Part shown: positions 31,721 through 43,840 of the stretch, one piece after another
Numbering within the stretch: the stretch's first letter is position 1
Layout: each line of letters opens with the position of its first letter
Assembly (NCBI GenBank): GCA_020746995.1
Contig: JAGPXD010000001.1
Span: 1,488,001-1,552,000, forward strand
Direction of reading: 5' to 3'
DNA length: 64,000 nt
DNA from: Plectosphaerella cucumerina
Lineage: Eukaryota > Ascomycota > Sordariomycetes > Glomerellales > Plectosphaerellaceae
Notes under the pieces: generated by a model
What the model saw: only the letters and a program-made list of their open reading frames with translations
Databases searched by the model: none
What the model was told of the DNA's origin: nothing
Program-made: the position numbers and the translations under genes

Positions 31721-34700
31721 ATGGACCCCCAGTCCCCTCCCAAGCGCATCACCCGCGCCAGGGCCGCCGCAAAGACAGCTGGCGAGCCTACCACAACCAC
31801 CAGGACCACCAGGGTCATCACAGCAGCTGCCAAGGCCAAGATGACGCCCGCTCCCAAATCCACAACCTCCGCCAAGAGAAAGACTCGCTCAGACGACGCC
31901 GAACACGACGACGAGCCGACAGAGGCACCCCCCGCACAAGCACCGAGACCCAGGGGTCGGCCCAAGAAGGCCGCCAACGTCGAGACAGAAGCTCCAGCAG
32001 CAGCAGCATCATCATCATCAGCAACAACAACATCATCAGCACCTGGCAGAGCCACCCGCGCCAGGGCTGCTGCTCGCAAAGCCGCTGTTGATGTCCCTAA
32101 GCCAGAGCCCGCCGCTACCGCCGCGACACCAGACGCACCCAGGCCCCGTGGCAGGCCGAGGAAGAACCCTCTTCCCCCAGCAGAGCCCGTCGCCGAACCA
32201 CCCAAGCGGACCACCGCCACTCGCGCTCGCGCCTCAACTCTCACTGCAAACAAGCCCAGCTCCAGAAAACAGGTCACCTTCGAAGAGCCCGAGAAGGAAA
32301 ATGTCGCACCCGGCGCGGCCGCCAAGGACGACAAGGCACCGGAAACCGCGGGTCTTCGCGGCCGCCCCGTACGCAAGCCTCCCGTTCCCAAGGCCACGAG
32401 GGCTGCCGCACCCAAAGCTGCTGCCGCCGCCTCAGCCAAGGACTCCAAGATGCCCCTGAGCCCTAAGAAGATCAACCTGCTAGCCGTTAGCCAAGACGTC
32501 TCCATGTCAGAGGACGAGCTGACCGCCGACACACCCGTCAAGCCCATGAGGAAGCTCCCCATCAAGCCGCCATCTGCCGCCCTTGGCTCTCTTTCACCCA
32601 AGAAGACAGCCACTGAGAAAACGGAAGCCCCCGCGGCCGCTGAGCCCGAGACTCACAACGACTCTCCTACCGAAGCTTCCGACGCCCCCGAGGTGACCAT
32701 CACCAGCCCCGCCCGCCGTCCTCCCGCATCTCCCTACAAGGACTCACTCAAGTCCCCAGCCAAGCGCTCCGACGGCGCCGTCCTCTTCCGCTCCGCTCCT
32801 TCCCTCAAGTCCGGCTCCGACGCCCAGGCCACGCCTTTCAAATCATCGCTACTCAACTCGCCTGCCAAGCGGCCTCAATCTGCCATCAAAGGACTGAACC
32901 TGCCCTCAGCCAGCCGCAATGACGCACCCGGCTCTTCTCGCTCTCCGACGAAGATGTCTCTTCTGCAGTCCCCCGCCAAGCGTCCCGTCATGCCTATCAA
33001 GAGCTTCCCCACCCCAGCCAGGCGTGAGCCTATCCAGGAGGAGGCCGACAGCAGCGAGGACGAGCAGCCGCAGGCGTCCCCGAGTGCGACACGCGCTTCA
33101 GCGCCAGCCCCGAAGGCCTCCTCGTCTCAGAAGCTCATGCTCGACGAGCAGGAGGACGCCATGCACGAGCTCGCCGATCAGCTCATGCTCGAGGAGACGG
33201 CCACCCTGCAATTCCCCGGTAGGCTGTCCGCCGTGCTGCCCCGCTACGCCGACCCGGCTCTCAAGGACAACACCGCCGTTCTGTATGAGAACATGGAGGT
33301 GGTGGAGGAGATGACCCCGGCTGCCGACGTTTCTGCCGAAGTTGCCACTCAGAATGCTGTCGAGGTCACCGCCGAAGCTCCTGCCGAGGCTGTTGACGCC
33401 GACAAGACAGACGAGGATGTGGACGCCGTGGACATTGTGGAAGGTCTGGACGATACCGACGAGCTTGACGAAGACGGTGACTCGTCCATGCACGACGAGG
33501 CCGAAAGCCCGTCCCAGGACCAGGCCTTGAGCCCCTTCGAGGATGAAGAGCTGAACCCTGTTGCGTCCCTCCCGCCTCCGAAGCAGGCGATCGGGACCTT
33601 TGGTCTCCGGGACAAGGACATGGACCCCTACGGCTACGACTCCGAATCAGAGGACGAGCTCTCCCATGGTAACCGCCGCCAGTCCCTCTCCTTCCGCAGT
33701 GCCGTTCCCGCGACTCCGACACCGGCCCGCCGCAGCATCGCCCCTCTCCAGTCCGCTTCCCTTGGCTTTACCCCCTTGGCCAAGCAGTTCAGCACTTGGG
33801 TGGCTCGTAGCCCCGTTAAGCAGGCGGCTCAGCCCACAGCACAGAGCGACGCCGACGAGGCGGAGCCCACCCCTGCCAAGAGCTCGTACTTTGACGACGA
33901 GATGACCATGCGCTCCGTAGCCGAGCTCCAGAACGACACCACCATCGGCGACGTGGCCGTTATCAGTGACCCCGAGTTCGACGACATCCTCGTTACCGAA
34001 GAGGATATGGAGCTCGCCGCTGAGGCCGATGAGATGTCTCTGATCGAGCCTGACATGGTTCAGGAGGCGGCGTACGGCGCCAACGGCTTTGACGATTCTG
34101 TCTCGGACGCCAGCCAGGAGTACGGTGACGAGAATGCGCTGCCTGTCGACCCGGCCATGCTCCAGCAGCAGGGTCTGAACGTCCCGCCCAAGACCCCCCG
34201 CCGCATCCTCCACCGCGAGTTCCACACCGTCTCAAAGGTGCCCCTCAAGGCTGGCGATGAGTCCTCGCCCCGTCCGAAGAAGGCGAAGCGCAGCGCCAGC
34301 ATCTCCCGCCTACCCGTCAGCCGGCCCACGCAGGGACTGACCAGGAGTGCTACCGTCATCTCCTACTCGCCCTCCAAGAAGGAGAGGTCGCGTGCGTCCA
34401 TGAGCGGTGAGGTCTCTGCCCCTTCGACGCCCAAGTCGGAGCAGTGGTCGGCCGCCGGCACGCCTGCCCGGACGCCCCGTCGTGACATTGACCCTGCACT
34501 CTTGAGTGGCGCCGTCGTCTTCGTCGATGTCCACACGAGCGAGGGCGCCGATGCGAGCGGTATCTTTGTTGAGCTCCTCACGCAGATGGGTGCCCGCTGC
34601 GTCAAGCAGTGGACCTGGAATCCCGACAGCGCCCCTGGCACCGAGTCGTCGCGCATCGGCATCACACATGTCGTCTTCAAGGACGGCAGCAAGCGTACGC

Positions 34701-35377
34701 TTGAGAAAGTGCGCGAGACGGGCGGTGTCGTCCAGTGTGTCGGCGTCAGCTGGGTTCTTGAGTAAGTGATTCCCCTCTGCATCTGCAGCGACTTTATGCT
34801 GACAATGAGTAGCTGCGAACGTGAGAACAAGTGGCTCGATGAAGCCCCCTTCTACATCGACATCTCTGCTGTCCCCCGTGGCGGCGGTCGTCGCCGCAAG
34901 AGCATGGAGCCCCGCGCCTTCGCCGACATGAGCAAGCGTCGCGCGTCCAGCCCGGAGAAGAGCAGCGGAGACATGTTTTCGTCGCCCAACACGCCCATGA
35001 ACCGGCGTGACAGCACGGCGTGGATGCGCACGCCGTCGGACCAGGCTGAGGAGGAGCCCGACCACGACTGGCAGACTCTGACGCCTGTGCCTATGACGCC
35101 GGCGCCAGACGCCCTGGCTCGCTATGCGGCCAACTTGACGCCCGAGACGCCGACGGCGACGGTCGATCTCGGCTTTGACGACGCGGACTCGCCGGCGCGC
35201 GCACACCTGATGCAGACGTGTCCGCCCAAGGCGGCGGGCAGCTATGGTGATCTGGGCGAGGGCATCCTGGAGAGGAAGAAGGACGAAGGTGTGATGATGC
35301 GGTTGATGGCGGCGAGGAGGAAGAGCCTGCAGTTTGCGCCCAAGGTGGGCAGCCCGCTGGCTAGAACGTGGCATTGA
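31721..35377 (+). CDS. AT-hook and BRCT-domain nuclear protein
   Basis: Two exons: 31721-34761 and 34813-35377; 1201 residues. Met at 31721 (CATCATGG context) was preferred to an in-frame Met 15 codons upstream. The first 900 residues are disordered and basic/acidic by turns. Three AT-hook-like cores (RPRGRPKK about residue 75, RPRGRPRK about 140, LRGRPVRK about 210) suggest minor-groove DNA binding. SPAKR occurs three times in residues 345-430, along with many S/T-P sites, suggesting CDK phosphorylation. A single BRCT domain spans about residues 925-1030 (GAVVFVDVHTSEGADASGIF; ITHVVFKDGS; VQCVGVSWVLDCERENKWLDE), split by the intron at the conserved Trp helix. The tail is Thr-Pro-rich and ends with a basic segment. 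Probably a chromatin, mitotic or DNA-damage factor; orthology to Rtt107, Crb2 or microcephalin was not established. Confidence 0.85.
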
Positions 35378-36082
35378 GGGGAGATCAGATGTTTGATTTT
35401 TGAGGACGGCGTTTAGGATTGGCCCGTGGTATACGGACGGCTGGATGGGGCCTGGATGGCCAAGGCGTTTCTGGGCGTGTGATTTTAATGTTGGAAAGGG
35501 GGCCTGGTGGTCCTGTACCTGCTTGAGACAACTTGACTTGTTTCTGATGCGTGTGCCCAAAGGCTGTGCTATGCATGTCACCATTGTGTCTATAAGACTA
35601 TCTACGATGTTGATGACCATCATGGGATGCTCGTCGTTGGACATGCAGTCTGAAATGAGAAGCGCTGTGTGGCTGCTGCTCAGCAAACAGCTTCAAAGGT
35701 CGTATAACAACCTCTGCCAATGGAACAGAGAACTGCCCCAGCGACCGTCGTCCGATGAAGATGTGAGTCACTCCGGATGTTCCGACGGAACAAGATGTCT
35801 GAGCCACAGGAAACATGCTTATTGCCCTGGTGTTGTTCATGCATAGTGGTGATGCTGGCCAAGGATCAGGGGTATAACCAGCAACAGCTGTGGTCGTGGC
35901 ACTTCCCGCCAAGGGGTTCTCGGGCCGCGGCGGAAACGCCCTTGGAAGATCAGGAGAAGGGTCTCTGGGGTACAGAAACGAAACCAAGCTGGAGGGGTGG
36001 TCTGTTAGCATTCTGACATACCCCCTCGCCTCACACAAGTCAGCATCCATGAATTGTTCGTACTATACACCCACAACGCAGG
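35378..36082. other. Convergent 3' intergenic region
   Basis: About 700 bases between converging genes. No gene was seen. Confidence 0.5.
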
Positions 36083-37264
36083 CTATACCCTCGCCCTCTT
36101 GGAGGCAGGGGCTCCAGCGTCGAAACCAGCTCTGAACGCGGGTCTTTTACCTCTTGAGCAGGGGCTACACGCTCCCCCCGACGCTGCGGGTGTCTCGAGA
36201 CTCTCCTCCTCCTGCCCTTCCTCCTCCAACGTGACGACAGACTCCTCAACCTCATCATCATCGTCCATCAACACCCTGTCACCCGTCATGTTCCACATCC
36301 TCTTCCACAACCCCTCCACCGCGCCTGCCCACTCCACGTCATCCATCAACACCAGCTCCCTCCTCGCGTCATCATCTATATCAGGTAGAATGCGCTGCTC
36401 CTCCAACCACTCTTCCTGATCCTCGAGCTTCATCGACATGAACCGCAGCGCCTCGGCCGGTCTAGTCGTGAACTTGTGGCACGCCGTCATGAAGCCCAGG
36501 TAGCCAATGCGGTGCCGCCAATTCTGCCGACACAGCCAGATGGAGGCGTTGATGCCGTGCAGCATCCACGGCGGGTCGTTGAGGGCTTCGAGCTTGTCGG
36601 CCGGAGAGCCCGGGGGATCAGTCATCATCGCCATCTGGAACTGGACCTTGGCTATGGCGGCGCCGTTCGGAACGTTCAGGTTGGAGAAACCTAACCATGC
36701 CAGCCAGCACATCCTCTCGATGCGGCCGAGGCAGTCAAACAGCAGCGCCGAGCCGGGACTCTGGTTGAACAGCCGTTTCACTGCGGCCATTCCATTGGGG
36801 CCGAGAACGTACTCGAAACCATTTAGGCAGTCCATTGCAGAACTGATGCGAGCTCGGAGCAGATTCATCGACCTGCACGCGTGCTGTTCCCGATTCGCAG
36901 AGGGGTAGAGAAGATTTCGGATGTCGTGCTCATCGGGCCTGAGGACCCAGTACTCTTCCATTTTTAGGCCCATGCATGCGGCTGTTTGCTCCTCGTTGAA
37001 TGGGTCGCAGGAGAACTGGTGCATGATAACTCGGAGACGGCGTGATATGGCGTCCTTAGTCGGAACCTCATGCTCGTCGGCGTCGGTGTCGCCCGAGGCA
37101 GATTCGGAATATTCTATGCGACTGTAGTATGGATGTGATGGCCGCGGAAGCGGCGGCCGATACCCTGGCATCTCAAGTTGCTCTTCGAGCCAGCGATCTA
37201 TCCTGATGGCCATCGCGACGTGTCGTGGTGTCGCGTCGGTTTCGGGAAACAGGTGGCGGTGCAA
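36083..37264 (-). CDS. Hypothetical protein, 393 residues
   Basis: Single open frame from Met at 37264 (MHRHLFPETDATPRHVAMAIRI in outline; a second Met lies at residue 17). The body is rich in Trp, Met and Leu and likely helical (RLRVIMHQFSCDPFNEEQ; GRIERMCWLAWLGFSNLNVP; IWLCRQNWRHRIGYLGFM). The C-terminus is very acidic (MDDDDEVEESVVTLEEEGQE) and then basic (ASKRARV), the latter a possible nuclear localisation signal. I recognise no domain, signal peptide or transmembrane helix. Length, composition and the contrast with its shadow frames support a real gene. Function unknown. Confidence 0.7.
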   Translation of the reverse strand: MHRHLFPETDATPRHVAMAIRIDRWLEEQLEMPGYRPPLPRPSHPYYSRIEYSESASGDTDADEHEVPTKDAISRRLRVIMHQFSCDPFNEEQTAACMGLKMEEYWVLRPDEHDIRNLLYPSANREQHACRSMNLLRARISSAMDCLNGFEYVLGPNGMAAVKRLFNQSPGSALLFDCLGRIERMCWLAWLGFSNLNVPNGAAIAKVQFQMAMMTDPPGSPADKLEALNDPPWMLHGINASIWLCRQNWRHRIGYLGFMTACHKFTTRPAEALRFMSMKLEDQEEWLEEQRILPDIDDDARRELVLMDDVEWAGAVEGLWKRMWNMTGDRVLMDDDDEVEESVVTLEEEGQEEESLETPAASGGACSPCSRGKRPAFRAGFDAGAPASKRARV

Positions 37265-37817
37265 ATCCGTGAGTATCCCAAGGTGTTTCTGGCGCCAGGT
37301 CCTGGCAAATAGGAAAGCCAGCTCCCCGTCTGCTTTATGGGCCGTTTACAACAAGGTCGCAGCTCAATGCTCTTTGATAGCTCAGTTCAATGCCTCGGCT
37401 TGGCCACGAAGATGTTTCCAGGAGGTCAAATTTCCCCCATCCAAGCACGAGAAGGCGCGACCTGTGGCGGGGCCGTGTCACCTGCCGCTTTGCCCCCACG
37501 GCCCTGGCGCGACCGGGGAAACCCCGGCGGCCGGTAGCTGCTTCCCTCGCGCTAGCGCCTTGCCCCCCCCTGTGATCCAGGCCGCTCCTACTGACGACGC
37601 CTTTGACAATTCACCCACGCAACGCCGCCCACCGCCTGACGCGGCCACCAGCCAACGGAGAGTCAGTCATGCCCAACCGGCCCCCTCGACCGCGTAGAAA
37701 GTCGTCGACGGCGGTCGAGCTGCGCGTCCTTTTCCCCCGAGGCTGAAAGAAAAACAAACAAACACTTGTCACTTATCTCTCATCATCTCTTTCACATCCT
37801 CACATCTCACGCCCGCC
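37265..37817. promoter_or_regulatory. Divergent promoter region, hypothetical gene / WSS1-like gene
   Basis: About 550 bases between divergent starts; no gene was seen. The last 80 bases before the WSS1-like ATG are rich in CT and CA, a usual fungal 5' UTR look. Confidence 0.5.
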
Positions 37818-39052
37818 ATGGCAGAACACGACCCCCTCGTAAGAGGGTACCGCCACCTCGCAGACTACCCCCGCGCCAACGAGGCCCTCGACCTGCTCAA
37901 GCGCATCGCCTCGGCTGTCAAACCCCTCATGCGCGCCCGCGGGTGGAAGGTCGGCGAGCTCGCAGAGTTCTACCCGGACCAGAACAACCTCCTGGGTACG
38001 TCGCGTCTCCCTCCACTCAAGACCATGTCCCCTAACACCCTCCAGGCCTGAACGTGAACCGCGGGCAGAAGATCCTCCTCCGCCTCCGCCACCCGTCAGA
38101 CAAGTCCAACTTCCTTGAACGCGAGCGCATCACGGACACGATGCTCCACGAGCTCGCCCACATCGTCCACGGGCCCCACGACGCAAACTTCCATGCCCTC
38201 TGGAACCAGCTACGCGACGAGCATGAGGCCCTTCTCCTAAAGGGCTACACGGGCGAAGGCTTCCTCTCCGACGGCCGGCGCCTGGGCGGCAGCGCCGTCC
38301 TGCCTCTGCAGGAAGCCCGCCGCCGCGCCCGCGCCGAGGCGGAGAAGCGCCAACAACGGGCCAAGCTCGCCAAGGGCAGCGGACGCCGTCTGGGCGGCGC
38401 CGCTCCCGGCCACGGCCCCGGCCACCTCCCGGACCGCAACGCCATGGCCGACGCCGCCACCCGTCGTGCCCAGACTTTGCGCGGCTGCGGCAATGAAGGC
38501 CGTGACGAGGGCGAGATGCGCGCCGTCGAGGCCACGGCCACCCGCAACGGATTCCGGACCCAGGCTGACGAGGATGCTGCCAACGAAGCCGCAATTGCCC
38601 AGGCGCTCTGGGAGCTGGGCCAGGAGGAGGAACGAGAGCGTTACGGAGGCTACTACGTCCACCCTAGCCCCGACAGCCCTGCAGGCAGCAGTGGCCGCGG
38701 TGCACCGATGCCACAAATGCCACCATCACGTCCGCCGCATCACACCCGGCCCCGGCCGGTATCCGTACTCGTCTCCGGCCCCGCTCCGCCGCTGCCGACC
38801 CGGCCCGTGTCCATGACCACGGTCCCGACATCTCGGCATTCCCCCTATGCACGTCCCCCACCTCCTGCCGCCCCGGCCTCAGCCCCGGCCCTACCACCAC
38901 GAAGGGGTTGGTCTTGCGGCGTCTGCACCCTGCACAATCCGGCTGCATTCCTCTGCTGTGAGGCCTGCGGCTCTGAGAAGGGCGCTGATGTCCAGAAGCA
39001 TTTATGGACGCCCAACGAGGACAAGCGCCGCGCTGCCTCTCGCGCAGTCTGA
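37818..39052 (+). CDS. WLM-domain metalloprotease, Wss1/SPRTN-like
   Basis: Two exons: 37818-37995 and 38046-39052; 394 residues. Wss1-type proteases cut DNA-protein crosslinks and sumoylated proteins. The WLM domain fills residues 1-160 and contains the zinc-binding site HELAHIVHGPHDANFH (HExxH plus a third His) following RERITDTML. Next comes a basic Ala/Arg-rich linker (QEARRRARAEAEKRQQRAK) and a Gly/Pro-rich low-complexity stretch. Near the C-terminus is a RanBP2-type zinc finger, WSCGVCTLHNPAAFLCCEAC (Cys x4), which commonly binds ubiquitin or RNA. The intron splits a Gly codon in the conserved NNLLGLNVNRG segment. No clear p97-binding motif could be named. A nuclear DNA-repair role follows from the family. 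Confidence 0.9.
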
Positions 39053-39579
39053 TAGAGGACTCAAGCACCAACATGATGACTAGCATGAGCGACGCAATAC
39101 CATTAGTGAATTCATCCGCAAGTAATGTGACCGCCCAGGTGAAGGTGTACCCGCTGTACCCACGCTTATTCACACTCTCCTGGGTTCAATGTTCCTATTC
39201 GCCGCTGTTCATGTTCTCTATCAACGGATGATACTGTGGCCAGCGCCCCTGCTGGCGAAATCGCACTTTTCGATTTGATTCCTTGAACATCGGTCCTCCA
39301 CCCAAAATGGCAGCACATCATCTGCTGCCACTGAGTATCCTCTTGCAACGCCGATCGTAATGCCAAAATGCAACATGACCCGCGCCCGTTGTGATACAAA
39401 TCCGGGGCCTCTCCTGTCGAGGAACCCCCCTTGTCAGACATGAGTAAGAAAAATGGCGTCCTTCCGCCGCGCACATCCAGCAGAACTCTGTGCAAATGAA
39501 CCCCTCAACGCCGTGCGGCTCTATGTTCGTGAAACAGCGCTGTTGTCGGGATGCTGTAGATACTCCAGTCGTGTTACTC
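39053..39579. other. Convergent 3' intergenic region
   Basis: About 530 bases between the stop codons of converging genes; no gene was seen. Confidence 0.5.
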
Positions 39580-42500
39580 CTAATGATGATGGCCAGGGTG
39601 AAGCCGTTGTGTCCGTTCGTGTTGCTTCCCCTCCTGCTCGAGCTTCTCCATGTTCTCTTCGGTGAGAGAGTTTCCCGGGGCCGGCGCCTCTCGGAATGAG
39701 GATGCTCTCGTCGCGTGTGGCTTCCCGTCTCGGCCGTCGCCGGCTGCTTCGATAAGCTTGCCGGCCTGCGCCTGCATTGCCATCTCGTCCGTCTCGGACC
39801 GACGGACAGGCTTCATGTTGTCGCCCAGTAATGTAGAGTCAAAAGGCGAAGGCTCGAAGCCGTTCTCGTTCAGGGGTCGTGGGGTGAGGGGACTCTGTCG
39901 CCCGTCCTCCACTAGACTGCTCTGGACCGTGCTGGCCTTTTGCGTCGCAATGCTGTCATCCTTCTCTTCCTTCGGGGTTTCCGCGTCGATGCCGACCCCC
40001 GGTATGTCGGCATTGCTGCAGTGCTCTGAGGGATCAGAACAGTCCGAGACGGACGGATCTGACGACCTCAGTGGCGATGGACTCCGTCGTTTTGTCAGGC
40101 TCCATCGTACCAGCATCTTCTCCAGTATCTTGCTCTTGACGGGCTTGGCCAGGTAGTCGTCCATGCCGGCCTTTTTGCACTTTTCCCTATCGCCCTGAAT
40201 GGCCGACGCCGTCATTGCCACAATGGGCACGTCGTTGACGTAGGCCTTGTAAGGCACGTGCCGCCGCAGGAGGTGTGTGCATTTGTATCCGTCGATGACG
40301 GGCATCTGGACGTCCATGAGGATGATGTCGGGCTTGGTGTTTTTGCCCTGGCGCGCGGCAGCCAGGTATTCGAGCGCTTCCTTGCCATTCCATGCTGCGA
40401 CGACGCTGAATCCGAGCTTCATAATTGTCTTCGTGGCGATCTGCTGGTTGATGGCACTAAGTTCTGTTAGCAAGAGGTGTGCGGACGGGATACAGGGGCA
40501 CTGCATACTTGTCTTCGACGACCAAGACGTGGACCTTGGATCGGTCTTCCGGCGACAAATCTTCTTCCACAATGGGGGGCGTCCGGGCTGCTGACCGCCG
40601 GTGGGGAGAGATATGCTTGTCTGTCAGGTAGTGTCCAAAGTCGGAGTGGATGGGCGGCGTGCTGGACAGCTGCTCAAACTCGGAGCTGTTGCAAGACACG
40701 CTCAGCTCGGATTGTAGCCTGTCGGGCAGTGATCCAATCTCGACCAGGGTGTCTCCCTGTCGCGGACCTTGGGGCTTGCTGAAGGGGATCCAGAAGGTTG
40801 CGACGGTTCCGTTGCCGAGTTGAGACTCCAGGCTGATCCTTCCGTTCATCAGATCGAGCAGATTCTTGCAGATGGTCAGTCCCAGGCCGGTGCCGCCGAA
40901 CTTTCTGGCCGTCGAGGCATCGCCCTGGCTAAACGGCTGGAACAGCTTCTTCCGGACATCCTCCTCGATGCCGATGCCTGTGTCCTCAACGGTGAACTTA
41001 ATGATAACCGAGTCTCGGCTTTCTGACTCCTTCTCGACGCTGAACCGAACATGGCCTTGGTTGGTAAACTTGATGCTGTTGGTGAGCAAGTTGGTAACGA
41101 TTTGCCGCACACGTCCCGGGTCGCCGATGACGACCATGTCATTTGTAATGGCACCGGAAACGTCGGACAGGAACGTCAGATTTTTGCGTTCGGCGGCGAA
41201 GCTCAGCATTTTGCTGACGTCCTTGATGATGACCGAGAGCGAGAACTGGACCTCCTCGATATCCAGGCGGCCCGACTCAACCTTTGAGAAGTCAAGGATG
41301 TCGTTGATGACGGTGAGCAATGCGTTGGCAGAGCGCTGAATGTTTTCGACGTAGTCGCGCTGCTCCTCGTCCAGCTCCATATCCTGCAGCAGCTCGGCCA
41401 TTCCAATGACTCCGGTGATAGGGGTCCGGATTTCGTGCGACATGTTGGCCAGAAACTGGCTCTTGAGCCTGTTAGCCTCCTTGGCCGCGGCCTCGTTGGC
41501 TATGGCCTGCTTCTTGCCCCTGGACTCGTGCTCCAAGTCGCTTTCCTTCTCTTTGAGTTCCGTGACATCCATAATGACCCCGATGACACCCTCGACAAAG
41601 GTCTCGGAGTGGCCGTCGTCCTCCCTGATCCTGCGTCCGATCAGGGGCAGGAACTTTGTGCGGAACCATCGTCCGTCGAAGGCGTGTTCCTCGATGATTT
41701 CTCGGCGCGAGCCGTTCAGGAGCCCCTCAACAGGACGCAGGAACTTGGGACGGTCCCCTGTTGGCGTTTTCGGACTCAGCCGGTTGAACACTTCATACAT
41801 GTCTTCGCCGATGTACCACTTGGATTCAAGCTCCGAGCTCTCGTCCTGGTCCCAGAGGATTGCCCCCTCAAGCATTGTCAGCTTCCTGTCCAGGTCCACT
41901 GTGAAAATGGTAACCCTCGCGTGGGTTATGACGCTTAGAAGCTGCTGGCGGGTCTTCTTCGCAGCCAGGGTGGCTTCGATGCCTTCGTTGACGTCGGTGC
42001 AGGTGCCGAACCACTTTTCGATTGCGCCGGTGTCCTTGTTGCGCAAGGGTAGGGCCCGGCCCAGCATCCACCTGTATCTGCCATCCTTGTTGCGGCAGCG
42101 GTATTCGACGACGTACGGGTCGCCCGTAGTGGTGGAATGCTTCCATTTCGCAGCAGTCATCGCCATGTCGTCTGGGTGAAATGACGAAGCCCACCCCGCC
42201 CCGAGGGATTCTTCTGGCGTCTGCCCCGTGTACGCGTACCAGCGGCTGTTGAAGAAGTCGACCAACCCGTCGGGACCTGCGGTCCAAACGAGCTGCGGCA
42301 TGGTTTCGCAAATCGTCATGAAGCGCTCCTCCTCCCTTTCCTTGATGTCGGTGATCTCCTGAGCCATCTTCGTCACGTCTCGCAGCGTGACGACTCCAGC
42401 CAAGAACTCGCCAGTTGAGTTGTCCGTCACGGCCTCGCCCAGGACGTCATAGACGATCTTCCTGTCATTCTTGTCGATCATGCCGATGCGCACGGATCTG

Positions 42501-43840
42501 AATGGCGTCTCTGTCTCGAGAAGAATGGATATCGGGTATTCGCTGACGTCAAGTTTGCGGGTGAATTCTTCGTCCCAGCAGATCCAGCCGGGGAGGAGGT
42601 CGAGACCGTCGTGGTCTTCTGCCAGGTCGGGCCGCAGCAGCTCCCTGGCGGCTTTGTTGGGAACGGTGACGCTGCCATCTTTCCACATGGCTACAATAGG
42701 CATTTCAGTGTTGTCGAGCAGGGCATCCTTCATGAGAATCATCTTCTGGAGCACAGACGGCGTGCTCGAATGGGCGGCAGTGGACGGCGGACCCATGGGA
42801 GGGAAGGGGCTAGAGGATAGTGATACGGCACTCGGGCTGATCCGGAAGGACGGGGAGCTGGAGTCGTGACTGGAGCTGACTGATGGTGGGTTCGAGTTGT
42901 GGATGGTCTTGCGCTCGGCTGCCTCGAGAAGGTTTGGTTTCGCGACGGACTTGCGAGTGCCGGGATGCGGCGCCGGGGGCGACTGTGAGCTGGTGAACGT
43001 AATGGTGAAGAATACCTGGTTGTCCTCGATTTCCCAGATGGAGACCATCATCTTCGCATGGACCTGGAAGTCGGGCTTGCTCGGACCATTGCGGGGGTCG
43101 AGCGCGGCACGGCCAATATCTCGGCGCGTGATAACAACATCGACGGCGGCGTCCCTCACCTGGTCAGGGTTGCCGTCGGCAGAGCTTTGGGGCAATGACG
43201 ATGGTGCGGCTGGGTGGTGTGTCGGTGTCGCCTCGCCGCCGCCGCCCAGATCAAGATTCATGGCGGCATCTTTTGACGTTTGGCGCGAACCCATCTCGAG
43301 GACGAGTGTATCTAGAAAGGCCTCCCAGCTGATCCAGACGGGACGGCCGTCCTGAAGCATGTCGACGCCCACCTGGGAAAGCGACTGGCCTCGTAGTCTC
43401 TCGATGACGAACGAGGTGTCATTTGCGAGCTCCATACCCAGCATCCTCCCCATGGCCTCATTGGCGAGGACTACCGTCTTCAGGTTGTTCAGGACGAGGA
43501 CCGGGATAGGGAGATACAGCAAGGTCGAATAGGCGAGCTGTCCGGGGGTGATGTATGGCATGGATAGGTGGAAGGGGCTACCGGCTTGTGATCTCTTGTC
43601 GGCGAGCGACAGTCCGGGGCCGCCGTCGCGGAAGAAGCGACCGGCCGAGGTCGACATGGCCGCGGGGTGTTCATCTGGGGAACCCAGGTCGGCATCGGGT
43701 TGCGGAGGGGTATCGGGAAACAGCGAGGCTTTCACGTCTGAGGTCGACGAGGGGTGCGCTTTGTGGTCGAGGGGGGCATCTTCTACGAGGCCGAACGCCG
43801 GCGCATGACTGTCGAGGCGTCGATCGTTGAAAGAAACCAT
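39580..43840 (-). CDS. Hybrid histidine kinase with PAS domains and receiver
   Basis: Two exons on minus: 43840-40509 and 40456-39580; 1402 residues. The intron (gtatgc donor) splits the first Asn codon of the receiver (VLVVEDNAINQQIA). Order: disordered N-terminus; a first PAS-like region around residues 95-150; a long linker; PAS/PAC segments around 370-700 (WTAGPDGLVDFFNSRWYAYT; EYRCRNKDGRYRWMLGRALP); a short coiled linker; HisKA with phosphorylatable His in FLANMSHEIRTPITG (about 800); HATPase with VEDTGIGIEED and FGGTGLGLTICKN (about 985); and a receiver with phospho-accepting Asp in IILMDVQMPVIDG (about 1157) and the Lys in DYLAKPVKS. A Ser-rich tail of about 170 residues follows. No transmembrane helix was seen, so it is probably cytoplasmic. 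It signals through a phosphorelay to Ypd1-type proteins. Its exact fungal kinase group was not assigned. Confidence 0.92.
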
